Assembly (NCBI GenBank): GCA_019009955.1
Contig: CM032230.1
Span: 3,935,001-3,999,000, forward strand
DNA length: 64,000 nucleotides
Direction of reading: 5' to 3'
Source of the DNA: Riptortus pedestris
Lineage: Eukaryota > Arthropoda > Insecta > Hemiptera > Alydidae
The notes under the pieces were generated by a model. The model was not told the DNA's origin. It made no database searches and saw nothing but the letters and a program-made list of their open reading frames with translations. Made by a program: the position numbers and the translations under genes. Within the stretch, counting starts at the first letter, position 1. Every line of letters starts with the position of its first letter. This document shows, piece after piece, positions 11,606 through 22,982 of the stretch.

Positions 11606-12329
11606 CATGTAAATAAATGTGATTAGATTTAGTTTCTTGGTAATGTTTTAATCAGGAAAAGTATGATCGTGTTTATCACCTCCAAGATAATAACGTTATG
11701 AAATGCCAACGCCCATACCTCGGTGAATTTTGGTCATTCTGATAAATATAATACTGTAAGCCCACCTTTGGGCGTTACCTCGGCCCTACTATATGTGCCT
11801 AAAGGACAGGCCTTTTGAAATATCTCAGATGAACTAATGACTTTAACACGATCTAAAGTCTCACTGTGACATCAGATGTCACACAGAATAGGAAAAAATA
11901 ACTCTCAAAGCTTTATTAAAGTCGGTCTATCCCTCTGAATCTAATAATATTAAATTTCAGCGATGCCGATAGGTGTTTCATCGGCACATTTAATGAAAGA
12001 AAACCCCTGCAGAGAATGTTACAAAAGGTTAGGAAATAAATAGATTGGTTTTCAGGTAAATAATAAATAATCTTAATTAATTTGCTGGCGCATAGCAAAA
12101 TACTGCTAAACGGCTACGAAATAATGGCAGACATAATATACAAAATACAATAGATTTTTATGTTGATTGAGAAATAATACAGGGCAGAATAAATGAAATT
12201 ATATAATATAAGAAATAATAAAGAGTGTACAATCGAATAAGAAGTAATATAATATTCTAAACTTGTAGAATGTAATATACACCATAAAATAATATAATAT
12301 ATATCATATATGAAATAATAGAATATATT
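11606..12329. repeat. AT-rich sequence with a diverged duplicate at 13125-13400
   Basis: 11925-12130 and 13200-13390 share a run of blocks (TGTTTCA.C.GCACA.TTAAT, TAATCTTAATTAATTTGCTG, TAGC.AAATA). They flank the foldback element at 12330-13064. The stretch GCCGATAGGTGTTTCATCGGC at 11962 is a short stem-loop. 12130-12330 is (AATAATATA)-type low-complexity sequence. Confidence 0.5.
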
Positions 12330-13064
12330 TATCAAAGTAGTAGAGGATAGTTGGGTTTCGGCTAAAAAAGTTATCTTAATTCTTCTTGTAGAGAATTTTA
12401 TTTGCTTCATTATTTTTTATTTACCGTTGGTTCCCTTCTTCAGAGCTGAACAATGAATCGAAAAATTATAGATTAGCAATTTGTGGACAATAATGGAATA
12501 AATGGAGCATATTATTATCTTTTTAAGTGTACAATGGGCGTAAATTTTAAGTTGCAGATGAATATAAAGCAAAGTAGAGTGGGGGTGGGTGTAAAAACCA
12601 TATCAGGAAATAAAGAGTACTAAATATAAAAAATAGGATAAGGTACATACCAGTGTTTCTATGGGGGGAAGAGCAGAGAGCACGAACTGCAAACGGTGGA
12701 GACTACATTGTGACTCAAGAAAAAAATGAAAAAAATGGAGGTAGATGGGAAGGGGTTGGGGAAAAACCAAACAGGGAAGGTCAATGAGCCTGAAGTATTT
12801 TGAAAATATGTGCATATGTAGGGGATATTTTTTGTTTGTCAGTTTTGTAGTTGATGCTGTTGAGGTCTATGTTGACATGAAAGGTTTCAGAAATTGTTAC
12901 CATTATTGTACACAAATTGCTACTCTATAATGTTTCGTTTCATTGTTCAGCTCTGAAGAAGGGAACCAACGGTTGCCGGAAACTGCAAACAAATAAAATT
13001 CTCTGCAAGAAGAATTAAGAAAACTTTTTTAGCCGAAACCCAACTATCCTCTACTACTTTGATA
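12330..13064. mobile_element. Foldback element with about 165-bp inverted arms and a hammerhead-like motif
   Basis: 12330-12495 and 12900-13064 are inverted copies of each other (outer blocks TATCAAAGTAGTAGAGGATA and GTTGGGTTTCGGCTAAAAAA; inner block CAAATTGCTA.TCTATAAT). The 404-bp centre has no recognised coding. In the right arm CTGAAGA (12953-12959), a GGGAACC/GGTTGCC stem and GAAAC (12979-12983) have the layout of the hammerhead core that Penelope-like elements are known to carry in their terminal repeats. The left arm has lost the GAAAC half. Penelope-like origin is inference. Confidence 0.6.
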
Positions 13065-13405
13065 TATCAAAACGGCTAACAATAAAACTGATTGAGGATA
13101 TATTTATATAAATTAAATTTATAGGCTGAACCACAGAGGTTGTTTTATTATAGAATACAACACACGAAAAACTATAATATAGTAGATACAAAATTTACAG
13201 ACGTTAATATAAAATACGAAATAAAATATCGATACGTGTTTCAACAGCACACTTAATAAAGAAGAACACAAACAGACAATTTAGCATGCTAGAAAAGAAA
13301 TTGATTTGTTTTCTGTTAATTTACAAATTATCTTAATTAATTTGCTGATGCCTAGCCAAATAATGAAATATGTAATACTCAAAATGTAATAGATTATTAT
13401 GTAGA

Positions 13406-14315
13406 TTATTTATTTATTTATATGAAGAGCTCCGCAACTAGGCGATGTCGCTCAGTAGCATTTATTTGAATTCTCTAAACTAACATTTTAAAATAAAGAA
13501 AACATGTTTTCGAAATTATTAAAACATAGTATAAAATATATGGAAATAAAATTAAGGAAATATTAAAATAAAGCTATATAAAACTATAAATTTTGAGATA
13601 AATCCTGAGGTTATGGAAGTCTTAGACACAAGATTAAAAATGTGTTATACAGAAACTTAAAACGCTGAAAAATGATTAGGGTAGGTGAGTTTTAAAGTTT
13701 GTTGTAAATGCCTATTGTCTTCAAATGGTTTAAGAGTGTATTTATATGTGGGCTACCTTCTCTTAATAGTTCGTTCGGTAAGTTGAGATATTCACGTCGT
13801 CTCCAGTCAGTCAGAAGAGGTTTAATGGTCAGTACTGTGTTACAGTGAGTGCATGTAGGTCCATCTTTACGGTTTATAAGGTATGATGTGTAAGTAGTGA
13901 ATGTCCGATTCTAAGCCTAGTCAACACCACTTCATCTCGTTTGGTTAGATTTTCCAGAGATTTTCCTTTGTTTGGGTTTCTAGTATTTCTCGGAGTTTGT
14001 TGTCAGTTTGTAGCCAGTCGGTTGTCCAATTATTGAGTACATTTGTTTTAATTACCCGTTTCATGTCTTGTGCAGTCAACCTTTCGATGTCCACAGTTCT
14101 TTTTCTGGCTGCTAATTTAGCTTGTCTGTCGATGCCAGTACTTTGTTTTATGTCTGTATGCCCCGGTAGCCACATCATAATTATGTTATTCTCTTGTAGA
14201 CTGTGTAGGTATTTGTAGATTTGTGTAATACGTGGGTGTGAATTGTAAAGATTTCCTACGGAGAGTAAGGAACTAAGAGAGGCGGTACACAGCAGTATTT
14301 TGGTAGTGGATTTGC
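13406..14315 (-). mobile_element. 5'-truncated LINE (Jockey/I-like) with target-site duplication
   Basis: Non-LTR retrotransposon 3' end. The coding relic (13692-14315) is followed by a 3' UTR ending GAGCGACATCGCCTAGTTGC, GGAGCTCTTC and a (TAAA)n-type tail at 13406-13425. The 8-bp repeat TATGTAGA at 13398-13405 and 14316-14323 exactly brackets it and is a convincing target-site duplication. It landed in AT-rich low-complexity DNA that resumes at 14324. Confidence 0.88.
13692..14315 (-). pseudogene. LINE ORF2 C-terminus: RNase H and zinc-knuckle region, broken
   Basis: The upstream part reads as the C-terminal half of an RNase H domain: ASLSSL, where functional copies usually have an acidic residue before the first S, then MMWLPGHTDI and IDRQAKLAAR. 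Next comes LTRLRIGHSLLTH, the conserved post-RNase H segment. About position 13887 a one-base loss shifts the frame. The remaining frame shows CTHC, but the expected later His and Cys are replaced (KPLLTDW), and it ends at IGIYNKL and a stop. It is dead: 5'-truncated, frameshifted and missing key residues. Confidence 0.85.
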
Positions 14316-14323
14316 TATGTAGA

Positions 14324-14860
14324 CTACGAAATAGTACAAAGTAAAATAAATGAAATTATAAAATATACGAAATAATATATAGTGTAATGCAGAATATAAT
14401 ATATCATATATTCAGTAATATAATGTAGGAAATTTATAGGTCATAGAACAAAATAAGAAGTAATATAAAAACCAGTATACGTAAAACATTATTATAGACG
14501 CGACCAAGTTTTTGTAGTTGAATATGGAATACGAAATTAAGATTGGAAATATATATAGGATGATATAAAATACGAAATAATATAATGTACAATATACAAA
14601 TTAGTTATGTGAAAAACTGACATATTGAATTTACGAAATTTATAGATCCATGGTGTACCATGGTAGATAGATAAGAAGAATAAAAGACGAAATAATGTAG
14701 TGTACAATATGTAAAATAATATAAAAAGAATATTCTAAATTCAAAGAATGTAATGTAGTATATACTATTTGTTATCACATACGAAATAGTAGAATATACG
14801 GAATTTATAAGCCGCAGGTCAAAAGAAGGATAGGTATATATTTTTATTTTTTTTTAATTT
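14324..14860. repeat. AT-rich low-complexity tract
   Basis: Degenerate AATATACGAAATAATATA-like phrases recur irregularly. It is the continuation of the tract at 13360-13405 that was split by the LINE. No genes seen. Confidence 0.6.
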
Positions 14861-14888
14861 GCCTTAGCACCTAACCCGTGCAAAAAAG

Positions 14889-15314
14889 TCCGTCACGCAG
14901 GGGTTGCGTAAACTAAGCAGATTTCCCACGTGAAGTTATACAATAGAGAAATTTCACGAGAGCCGAGCCAAGGAAACAGCCCAACTAGCTTTTTTCGGGA
15001 AAGTCAGTCTTGTCCGTTAGCCGCCCAGTTTAATAAAAATGCAAATATCTCGGTTAATGTTCAAGATAGAGAATAAATATATTACAATATTTATAGTAAA
15101 TTTAATTTGCAACAAGATTGATTCTGTGAGTTTTCGATCCGACGTATAGTAACAGAGATATTTCGAATTTTCGAAAATCCTCTCCTCTAAACCCCCATTC
15201 CCACTGATCCGATTTCAGCCGTTAACGAACTTGATCTGTCTTTTTACATAAAACGACTAAATATCGAGTTTGGTAACGATTAAACAAAAATTCCGTCCGC
15301 TTGAGAGGTAACAG

Positions 15315-15382
<68 letters not shown>

Positions 15383-15506
15383 TTTTGAACGGACCTCATT
15401 TTCGTCATCTACTAGGTAGGATCGATGGACATTCGAAGAAAAATTTCGAAAATTCCGTCATGAGTACAACCTCAATAGCTGATTTCCCTTAAGGGAAATC
15501 TGCTAA
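14889..15506 (+). mobile_element. Family H, full-length copy (618 bp)
   Basis: Reference copy. 5' end TCCGTCACGCAGGGGTTGCG, then AAACTAAGCAGATTTCCC. Middle blocks are TCGATCCGACGTATAGTAAC, GATTTCAGCCGTTAACGAAC and AATATCGAGTTTGGTAACGA. A (TA)n tract spans 15319-15378, followed by GTTTTGAACGGACCTCATTT and GGATCGATGGACATTC. The 3' end is the perfect palindrome GATTTCCCTTAAGGGAAATC followed by TGCTAA. The 12-mer AGCAGATTTCCC near the 5' end is inverted as GGGAAATCTGCT at the 3' end. TC start, CTAA end and 3' hairpin suggest a non-autonomous Helitron or Helentron. No coding capacity. Confidence 0.85.
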
Positions 15507-16628
15507 AAACAAGTAATATACATATAGAAAGATCAAACAATCAAAGTGACGAAGAAATCAAAACGCAAAATAAAGAAAAAGTGTAACAAAAGAATAATAT
15601 TCTATTCCATTATTCTTATGGAGGGGGGGGGGATGGAGGAGGAAACTTACCATATTATTCTGCAAGTAAAATGTTTGAAACTTTCACTTTTTGTATAAAA
15701 CTCTTTGAAAAAAACAACTTAAATAAAATTGGATATTTTTTTAAAGGAACTCTTTTCATCTTAGTTTTTGAGAAGTTTTTGTTTCAGTTTTCAAACTATG
15801 TAGTCTGTGTGCAAGAGAAGATGAGATTTTAAGGGGGAAGGGTGGTATAGGAAATTGGGACACCCTGTATATATAAACACGCAGTATACTCGAATATTTA
15901 TAAATTGGAACAGGCCTAATTTCCCAAGGTAGTACCTATGGACATTAAAAGATATTATTAAAACATTCATTATGAGTACAAATTATTAAGGGAAAATGTG
16001 CTAAAAACTTACATATTTCTTGAGCTTGTATTGGAATTGATACTCTGTCATTATCCATGCTATTTGTGTTACTGAGAAGTTTCCTTTTGAGTTGACAACA
16101 AATATCTGAGAAGAGGAAAGATGGAGACGACCTTTACAATAGCTATATCATTATGAAATGCCTTTCCAAGCCTGCCTTATTTGATACTTCAGCGAGTATT
16201 GTAATGCTTGAGCGGAACACATCTTAAGGTAGGTCTCTTGTAACCAATGTCCTTTCAGGAATAAGGTATTCTTGCCAGACGCAAAGAAATAACCAAACCA
16301 GGAACCAATTGAAATACATATATGTATATATGTGTGTATAAATATATATATATCCTTTACAAAATATGGCCGGATTTTTAAATTATTTGAAGGAGTAGCA
16401 ATATTGGGAAAAAATGAAAAAAAAAAAGAAAAAAAAAACAATGTTTCTTTCTTTAGATCATCCTATTTATCACATTTGTATGATCAATATATATAATATG
16501 AATGATAGAGAAAGAAACTCCCCTTGATAAGGAATGCTCAAAATCAGTTGTGAATGGAAATAAACAGGAGGTTTTAAAGAAGACATTTTTTTTTTTGTTT
16601 TTGGCCCAGTTCAACACAATATCAACAA

Positions 16629-16632
<4 letters not shown>
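15507..16632. other. Mostly unassigned, one H end fragment
   Basis: 15890-16010 keeps H 3' blocks (GTAGTACCTATGGACATT, ATGAGTACAAATTATTAAGG, GTGCTAAAA). A GGAGGGGGGGGG run lies at 15617-15631. 16020-16630 has no recognised element; poly-A runs occur near 16410-16440. Confidence 0.45.

Positions 16633-16684
<52 letters not shown>
16633..16684. repeat. (TA)n microsatellite
   Basis: About 26 TA units, not inside a recognised H or R copy. Short open frames through it are artefacts of the IYIYIY translation. Confidence 0.9.
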
Positions 16685-16690
<6 letters not shown>

Positions 16691-16865
16691 CACGGAGATC
16701 CACAAGACACCCTCTGTCATTCTCTCACTCTGAAATTCTGCCCTTAATAGAAATTAGCTATTAAAGTTTTATTCACAGCTGGATTTTCGGAAATATTTAT
16801 TCAAATGTCCATCCCAACTAAGAAGGGACTAAAATGAGGTCCTTGCAAAATCTAAATTTAAATTA

Positions 16866-16968
16866 TTTAATAACGTCCAGTTTTTGCAACTAAGGCTAAT
16901 CGGGACGGGTTATCTACAGGTTATACCACCCATTTCTAGCCAGGGTTGGACTAAGGATTTTATTCAGG
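16866..16968 (-). mobile_element. SINE family S copy 2 (3' half)
   Basis: Minus strand: AAATAAAATCC-like start, then CTAGAAATGGGTGG, CTGTAGATAACCCGTCCCGA, TTAGCCTTAGTTGCAAAAAC and GGACGTTATTAAATAA. The tRNA-like head is missing. A (TA)n tract begins directly at 16972. Confidence 0.8.
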
Positions 16969-17017
<49 letters not shown>

Positions 17018-17359
17018 CGTGGGAAATGGGGTAAAGAGCGGAACAAAATCCAAAATATCTCTTATAATATGTCAGAGCGAAAAATCGAATATGAACAATC
17101 GCGTTCCGAATTTATTCTCTATAAATATTGAGTAATATAATTTTTCTTTATCTTGAATATGAACCGAAATTTTGGCATTTTTTTTAATTTTCAGCACCAC
17201 TATTAGTAGTCGTATTTTAAAAATAAACGAACGAATGAAACGTCTTATTTCGTGCTTAAATATCAAATACTATTCTCTAGAGTTATTTAGTAAGTGAAAT
17301 ACATACAAATACTTTGCGTCATCTATTAAATTACTTGTTCTTGAATTCAAAATTTTTAT

Positions 17360-17705
17360 TTGATCTCTGTACTCGATATTAAAGTTTGTTCTGCATTAAA
17401 GATAATATTCCCTAATGGTTGAAAATGGACCTGGAATAGTCAAAGTTTTCGAAAATTCAAAATATATCTGATTATGAGTTGGATAGAAAAAAATGTGACA
17501 CAGCCAATAATGTTAAAGTATTTTAGCTCTTAAAATAGCACATTTTCTCGTAACGGAAATATTAAGCGTTTATTTTGTTTTTGTTTTATAGTTGCAATTT
17601 GGCTTTTCACTTAGGAATGAAGAATATATGGTGAGATGAGACTCCAATTATGTCATAGCAGCGCGAGAGAAATTCGCATAGTTTACGGAGCATCTAAGTG
17701 ACGGA
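17360..17705 (-). mobile_element. Family H, variant B fragment
   Basis: Minus-orientation blocks GGTTGAAAATGGACCTGGAA and CGAAAATTCAAAATAT, then GGTGAGATGAGACTCCAATT, and the terminal AGTTTACGGAGC..AAGTGACGGA. The (TA)n half is absent. 17013-17360 just upstream is largely unrecognised AT-rich sequence. Confidence 0.65.
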
Positions 17706-18235
17706 ATATTTTTTAATTCTATACTTTTCTTCTGTTCAAAGTTTTCCACAAAACTCTGTTTTTCTATCATATTCCACTAGAAACTCACTTTTACTGGAGA
17801 CAACAACATCAGTAAACCTGGACTCGTATAAACATTCAATGGCAATATATTGATATTGAATCGATAGACAATAGAGACAAGAGTATTTGGTTTTCCTTTA
17901 AGGGAAATCTGGCTACAGGAGTATAACCACTTCCCCGAATCGTAGTATGCCAATTAACCGTTTCCTGCCTGTGGTTCCGTAATTAGAAGGAGCGTTGGAG
18001 TAGCAGCGCTGCCTGGTGGACAATTAGAGTAACCCGAGTCATTACTAAGTACTATATCGGGTTGTAGGTACACAGCCTGTTACTGCTATAACACAGATTC
18101 CGCAATCAGCCTACTAGTCTCTGATTAAATGGCTTCACCATATTCAATATTGCCATATTTCCCCAAAAGGAAGTCTCATATTGGGTTGTTTCCGAAAAGG
18201 TTTTGAAATGTCCACTAATCCTCCTTAGTCATAAT
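17706..18235. other. Unassigned sequence
   Basis: A weak H-like phrase (TTCCTTTAAGGGAAATCTGG at 17895) is the only family trace. Otherwise nothing recognisable and no coding potential. Confidence 0.4.
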
Positions 18236-19871
18236 ACTAGCTGAGATACCCGGCTTCGCCCGGGAATTGATTTGAGGCTGAATGGTGATAGTATTTTTTT
18301 GGCAAGGCTTTATTTTGCACACTATTTTGACATTTACACATCCCAGTGTTTAGGTTCTAAACCCGTTGTTGGCATTTGTTTATAATAAAATTGCTTTTTT
18401 ATGTAAGACTTCACTGTCCTCCATATTTCCCGTCTCGTGTGCATTATGCATAGATTTCAGTTATTAAAGACAAAATATTAACATAGCTTTGAATTAATTT
18501 TTCCAGGTGAGGTACCTCATAGTTCAAATTGGAATGAATTGTTGAGCATATCAATATTTCTACGCAAATTACTTGCTCCACACATTGTTCCCGGAGAAAT
18601 GTATAAAAAAAAAAAAAAAAAAAAAGGTAATCTAAATAACAAAGTAAACAACTTTTGTTATGTGCATGTTTGTCGAAAAACATATAGACAATGAAATATC
18701 TCAAATGTTTATTTCAGGCCTTCCTTATAACCCCCACTCCCGTTCTAACCTAAAAATTTTAATATAGCTTATAATCATGGAAGAATTAATGCTAATTGAC
18801 ATACCGAGTTTTTTAGTACGGTTTAATCGTTAGCGCCCAATGAAATAGTTGACTCCCGCTTTAGTTTATAGTGTATATCTCGTTTACACTTTGTTAAAAG
18901 ATAAAAATGAATATGACAAAAGTTACTCTAAATAACAAAATAAACAACTTTTGTTATGTGCATATTTGCCGAAAATGCAATAGGAAACGAAATACCACTA
19001 TTATTAATTTCTGGCTTTCCTTATAACCCCCACTCCTGCCTGTCCCTAGAAATGTTAGTATGGCTTATTATAAGGAAGGCGTTAGTGCTAATTCACATAC
19101 CGAGTTTGGTTTAGTTCGGTTGAGTCTTTTGTGCTAAATAAAATTGTGGACTCCCACTATAGTTTTTAGCGTATAACTCATTTATACATCCGTATACGGC
19201 AAAAGTGCATATAACAAAAGTTACTCTAAATTACAAAATAACCAACCTTTGTTGTGGGCATATTTGCTGAATAAGCAATAGGAAACGAAATATCCCTATT
19301 TTTAATTTCAGGCCTGCTATATAACCCCTACTCCTGCCCGTCCCTAGAAATGTTAGTATGGCTTATTATAAGGAAGGCGTTAGTACTAATTCACATACCG
19401 AGTTTGGTTTAGTTCGGTTGAGTCTTTTGTGCCTAATAAATTGTTTACTCCCGCAATAGTTTTTAGCGTATAACTCATTTATACTTCCGTATACGGCAAA
19501 AGTGTATATAACAAAAGTTACTCTAAATTACCAAATAAACAACTTTTGTCATAGGCATATTTGCAGATAAAGCAATAGGAAACGAAATATCGCTATTTTT
19601 AATTTCAGGCCTCCTTTATAATCCCTACTCTTTTTTGTCTTAGAGTATATTAATATAGCCTAAAGTCTAAGTTGGGCTAGTAGTAATATACATACCAAGT
19701 TTTATAAAATTCGGTTCAGCCGTTTATGCGTGAAAATGTAACAAACAAACAAACAAATAAAAAACAAACAGACACCAAATAAACAAAATGCAGATATGGT
19801 GTCTATGACATGTGAAACGAAAAGTTATCGTGAAATTTTGCGAAAAAAATCAATGTACAGACAGAGGTTAC

Positions 19872-19928
<57 letters not shown>

Positions 19929-19929
19929 T
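18236..19929 (+). mobile_element. Family R element with about four 300-bp internal units
   Basis: Starts TACTAGCTGAGATACCCGGC followed by TTCGCCCGGGAATT. From about 18710 a unit of about 300 bp repeats in tandem, each opening near AGGCC..CCTTATAACCCC and containing CATACCGAGTTT, AAAGTTACTCTAAAT and GGAAACGAAATA; the units at 19020 and 19320 are nearly identical over long runs. The 3' part reads TTCGGTTCAGCCGTTTATGC, AAACAAACAAACAAA, TGTCTATGACATGTGAAACG and a (TA)n tract at 19878-19920. No protein is encoded. Other copies lie at 45625, 59755 and 61735. Confidence 0.75.
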
Positions 19930-20682
19930 TGTTGCGATCCGGTTGCGGCAATAGACAATTGAAGCCGTAATAATAATAATTCCCTCAACCTAATCACTAA
20001 CAAAGAATATAGGAAGGGTTCAATAACAATCGACTCTTGACTCAAAATTTAAGTTTATATGTATTTATTTATAATAAAAAATGCACCAATAATAAATATA
20101 AATTAATTACGAGGGATATAAAGGGGACAAATATATCTACTTAAAATAAATTACAATGATAGAACTTTGCTGATTGATAGGACCTTTGCTGGTTCTCTAA
20201 GATGCCGTGCGAGGAAGTATCGACTAGAGGCTGACTGACTGCAAGCTGAAGACTGCAGCAATTGCCGAGATGTCACCGACAAGGGTCACTCTTCCAGATA
20301 ATCTCAGCTATGACTGACTTCGTGAAGTCACCCTTGCCTGAGCCCATCAAGAACTTTGCTCCCCCTTCCCTCCGAATATGATCAAAAAGTCTATTTGTCA
20401 TGATATTATTATCGAAATTCAGATGGAATATTAATTTGCCTATCGACTTTATGAGCAGTAAATGTTACTATTAAAATCCATCAGCGTTATCTATCAAAAT
20501 GCCAGAGCACATGGTGACTTAACTCCAAAAAGGATAAAACTCTAATTTACAGGTAAAATATCTACATTTAAATACTCATAAATATTAATCTATTAAATGA
20601 GCTTTGTACTGGCATTACTCGACATATAAAATATATGGTCATTAATGATAGGCTCATGTAATGCAGTCACAAATTCATTACA
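19930..20682 (-). mobile_element. Probable solo LTR in the (TA)n tail of the R element
   Basis: Begins TGTTGCGATCC straight after ACATATAT and ends ATTACA straight before ATATATAA, giving TG...CA ends and a candidate ATATAT target-site duplication. Minus strand is the likely sense: AATAAATACATATAA (poly(A)-like) lies near the TGTTGCG end. No coding. The right flank is not (TA)n, which weakens the boundary call. Confidence 0.5.
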
Positions 20683-20939
20683 ATATATAAATTAAATGTT
20701 TTCCTTTACACATTAATCATGAACAAAGGGAGTTTATTTTCTACAATACAATTTGTATATAACATGAACGTTAAACTAGAATGTCTTAATAAATCGAAAA
20801 CATTAAATTATTTGATAAGCATTTTATTTATGCCATACAACAAAATATAAATATAAAGTTGTGAATGAAATGACCTATTTATAAATGAAATGAAAACTTC
20901 AAATGATTATTAGCTTCATTTTTCTCTACTATTTTCACC

Positions 20940-21145
20940 TCCAAATGACGGACGCCTGATCAGGAGAAATTTCATTACACAAACGCAACTAAACTAATGG
21001 CTACATCTTTCACTAGCCATAACAGTCAGAGAATGGCTTACAAAGTATGGCAGCTCAAGTCAGCTGATTTAGATCGATACGTTACCAAATAAAAATATAT
21101 CGATTATTCCTAATGATGCGTAGAATAAGTAGTAAAAGAGAAATT
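20940..21145 (+). repeat. Dispersed repeat G, copy 1
   Basis: Shares CAGTCAGAGAATGGCTTACA, AAGTATGG and CTGATTTA..GATACGT.ACGAAATAAAAATAT-type blocks with 52400-52605 in the same orientation. Class unknown. 20690-20940 before it and 21150-21590 after it are unassigned AT-rich sequence. Confidence 0.7.
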
Positions 21146-21589
21146 TATAACTGAGCCACTATCACTTTAAAGTTTATAATAAATTAAAATATATATAATT
21201 CGCATGTCTTATCTCTTTCATCTTAATTATAAAATAAATAATAATAAAATAAAACAAATACATTTGAAAATATATTAACCCAAGTTAATCTTGTTCTGAT
21301 TATTATCATGTTCCGTATTGATTAAATTATGCCACTATTTATATTTTATTTTAAAAATTATTATAAAAGCTATTTAATATGTCATTTGTTAGAAATAAAG
21401 GTTCTGAAAACATTTCAGAAATGACAGGATGTTTTGTTATAAACTCCTGTGTTCCCACTGGCCATTGACGATGAATTTTTATCATTCAATGAGTGGTTTT
21501 AGTTGTTAGTGTACAGTGTTAGAGTAGGTGGACAGTAGTATATAGAGTAATGTTCTCAGGTGGAAAACTATCAGCTTAATAGCTAAAGT

Positions 21590-22455
21590 CGGACTAGAAA
21601 CAGAGGGAAATTGGAAAATTCAAAATAGCTCCGTTATTATGACTCTGAACGAAAAATGTTATGAACCCCATATTATTTCTTTATTTATAGTATTACACTA
21701 ATGTTAAATGTGGAGGAGAGACCATAAATGAAAATTGTTTTGAGGCCATAACTGATCTGAATTTAATGTATAATATCAAGGAATTTATCATATTTAGTAA
21801 AAATAAGGTCATATTTAGCACCCGAACTGAGGTTTAAATAAAGCGAAGGGTGAAATATCACTTCATAATATGATATTTAACTTTACTTTTCTTCAACCCA
21901 AAGTTGCAATAATGAGAAGTAGCCCAAACCAATTTAGGGTGGGGGGGGGGGTATTACTGGAGCATGAAAACGAGAAAGTACAAATAGCTCTCATAATACC
22001 TAGGCAACCAAAAATATAAAGCAATTGAAGATTACCAATTGTGTAACTCAATGGATTCTATAACATTTTACAATCCAACTCAAAATACGAGTAACAAAGA
22101 TCGCTGAATTTTCTTATCCCCAACAAACCCTCACTATTCCTTGCTGATTTCAGCTAATAACAAACACAGTTAGTATACACTGAAACGGATATTATCGAGG
22201 GTGGTATAGATCAAATAAACCTTTTCTTCAAAGTTCATGATATAAAAACTTATTTTTAATATGATATGAGTAGAAGTGGAGGTATACTGAAGGCTAAGCC
22301 TAAATATGTTCCCTAGATATTTCAAATGTACGTATCCCCCCCCCTTTACTTAGCCAGATCTCCTCGGTACGATCGATGAAAATTTTTCAAAAATCGGGTC
22401 ATGAGTACAACCTCAATAGATGATTTCTCTTAAGAGAATGCGATGAGGCGAAATT
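21590..22455. repeat. Cluster of diverged family H fragments
   Basis: 21600-21665 has GGAAAATTCAAAATAGCTCC..TTATTATGAC (minus). 21935-22080 holds a GGGGGGGGGGTATTACTGG block (plus, variant B). 22340-22440 is a plus 3' end with TACGATCGATGAAAATTT, GTCATGAGTACAACCTCAAT and a decayed palindrome GATTTCTCTTAAGAGAA. About 22450-22980 is unassigned. Confidence 0.55.
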
Positions 22456-22982
22456 GCAATAATCTTTTTTCGACTTATTTGGATATAAGAATAATAATGA
22501 CTTGAAAAATATTTTGCAAGAGCTGTTGATCTATGTTAGTCGTTGAAAAAGGAAGACTTTCCCCAGGTAGGGTAATGGCAGACTCTGGAAAACTGCCAGC
22601 GAATAGATATCGGAAAACCATCAGTTCCTTCTTACTCGTCGGAAAATTCTGGTTAATTTCAAAGCTCAACACCAATAAACCTTGTCCCAATATTAATATT
22701 TCATTCTTTCTTATCCAATTGAAATGAAATGAACACATTTTCATTAAATGTTAAAAACATAATATTATAAGCAAAAGATTTTGGTTTGCGATAACAGAGT
22801 TCCTTATATTAGTCAATTATCTTCTTTATACACTATTAAATAGGAGACTCATGTTTTACTTTGGTTATGCAATTGTACGAAACTCAATGAATACATTTTA
22901 TAAAATCTATCAGTTTAATAATATTATATTATAATATAATAACAATCATCATAAATAACACGCCGACTATATGTGAAGCATT

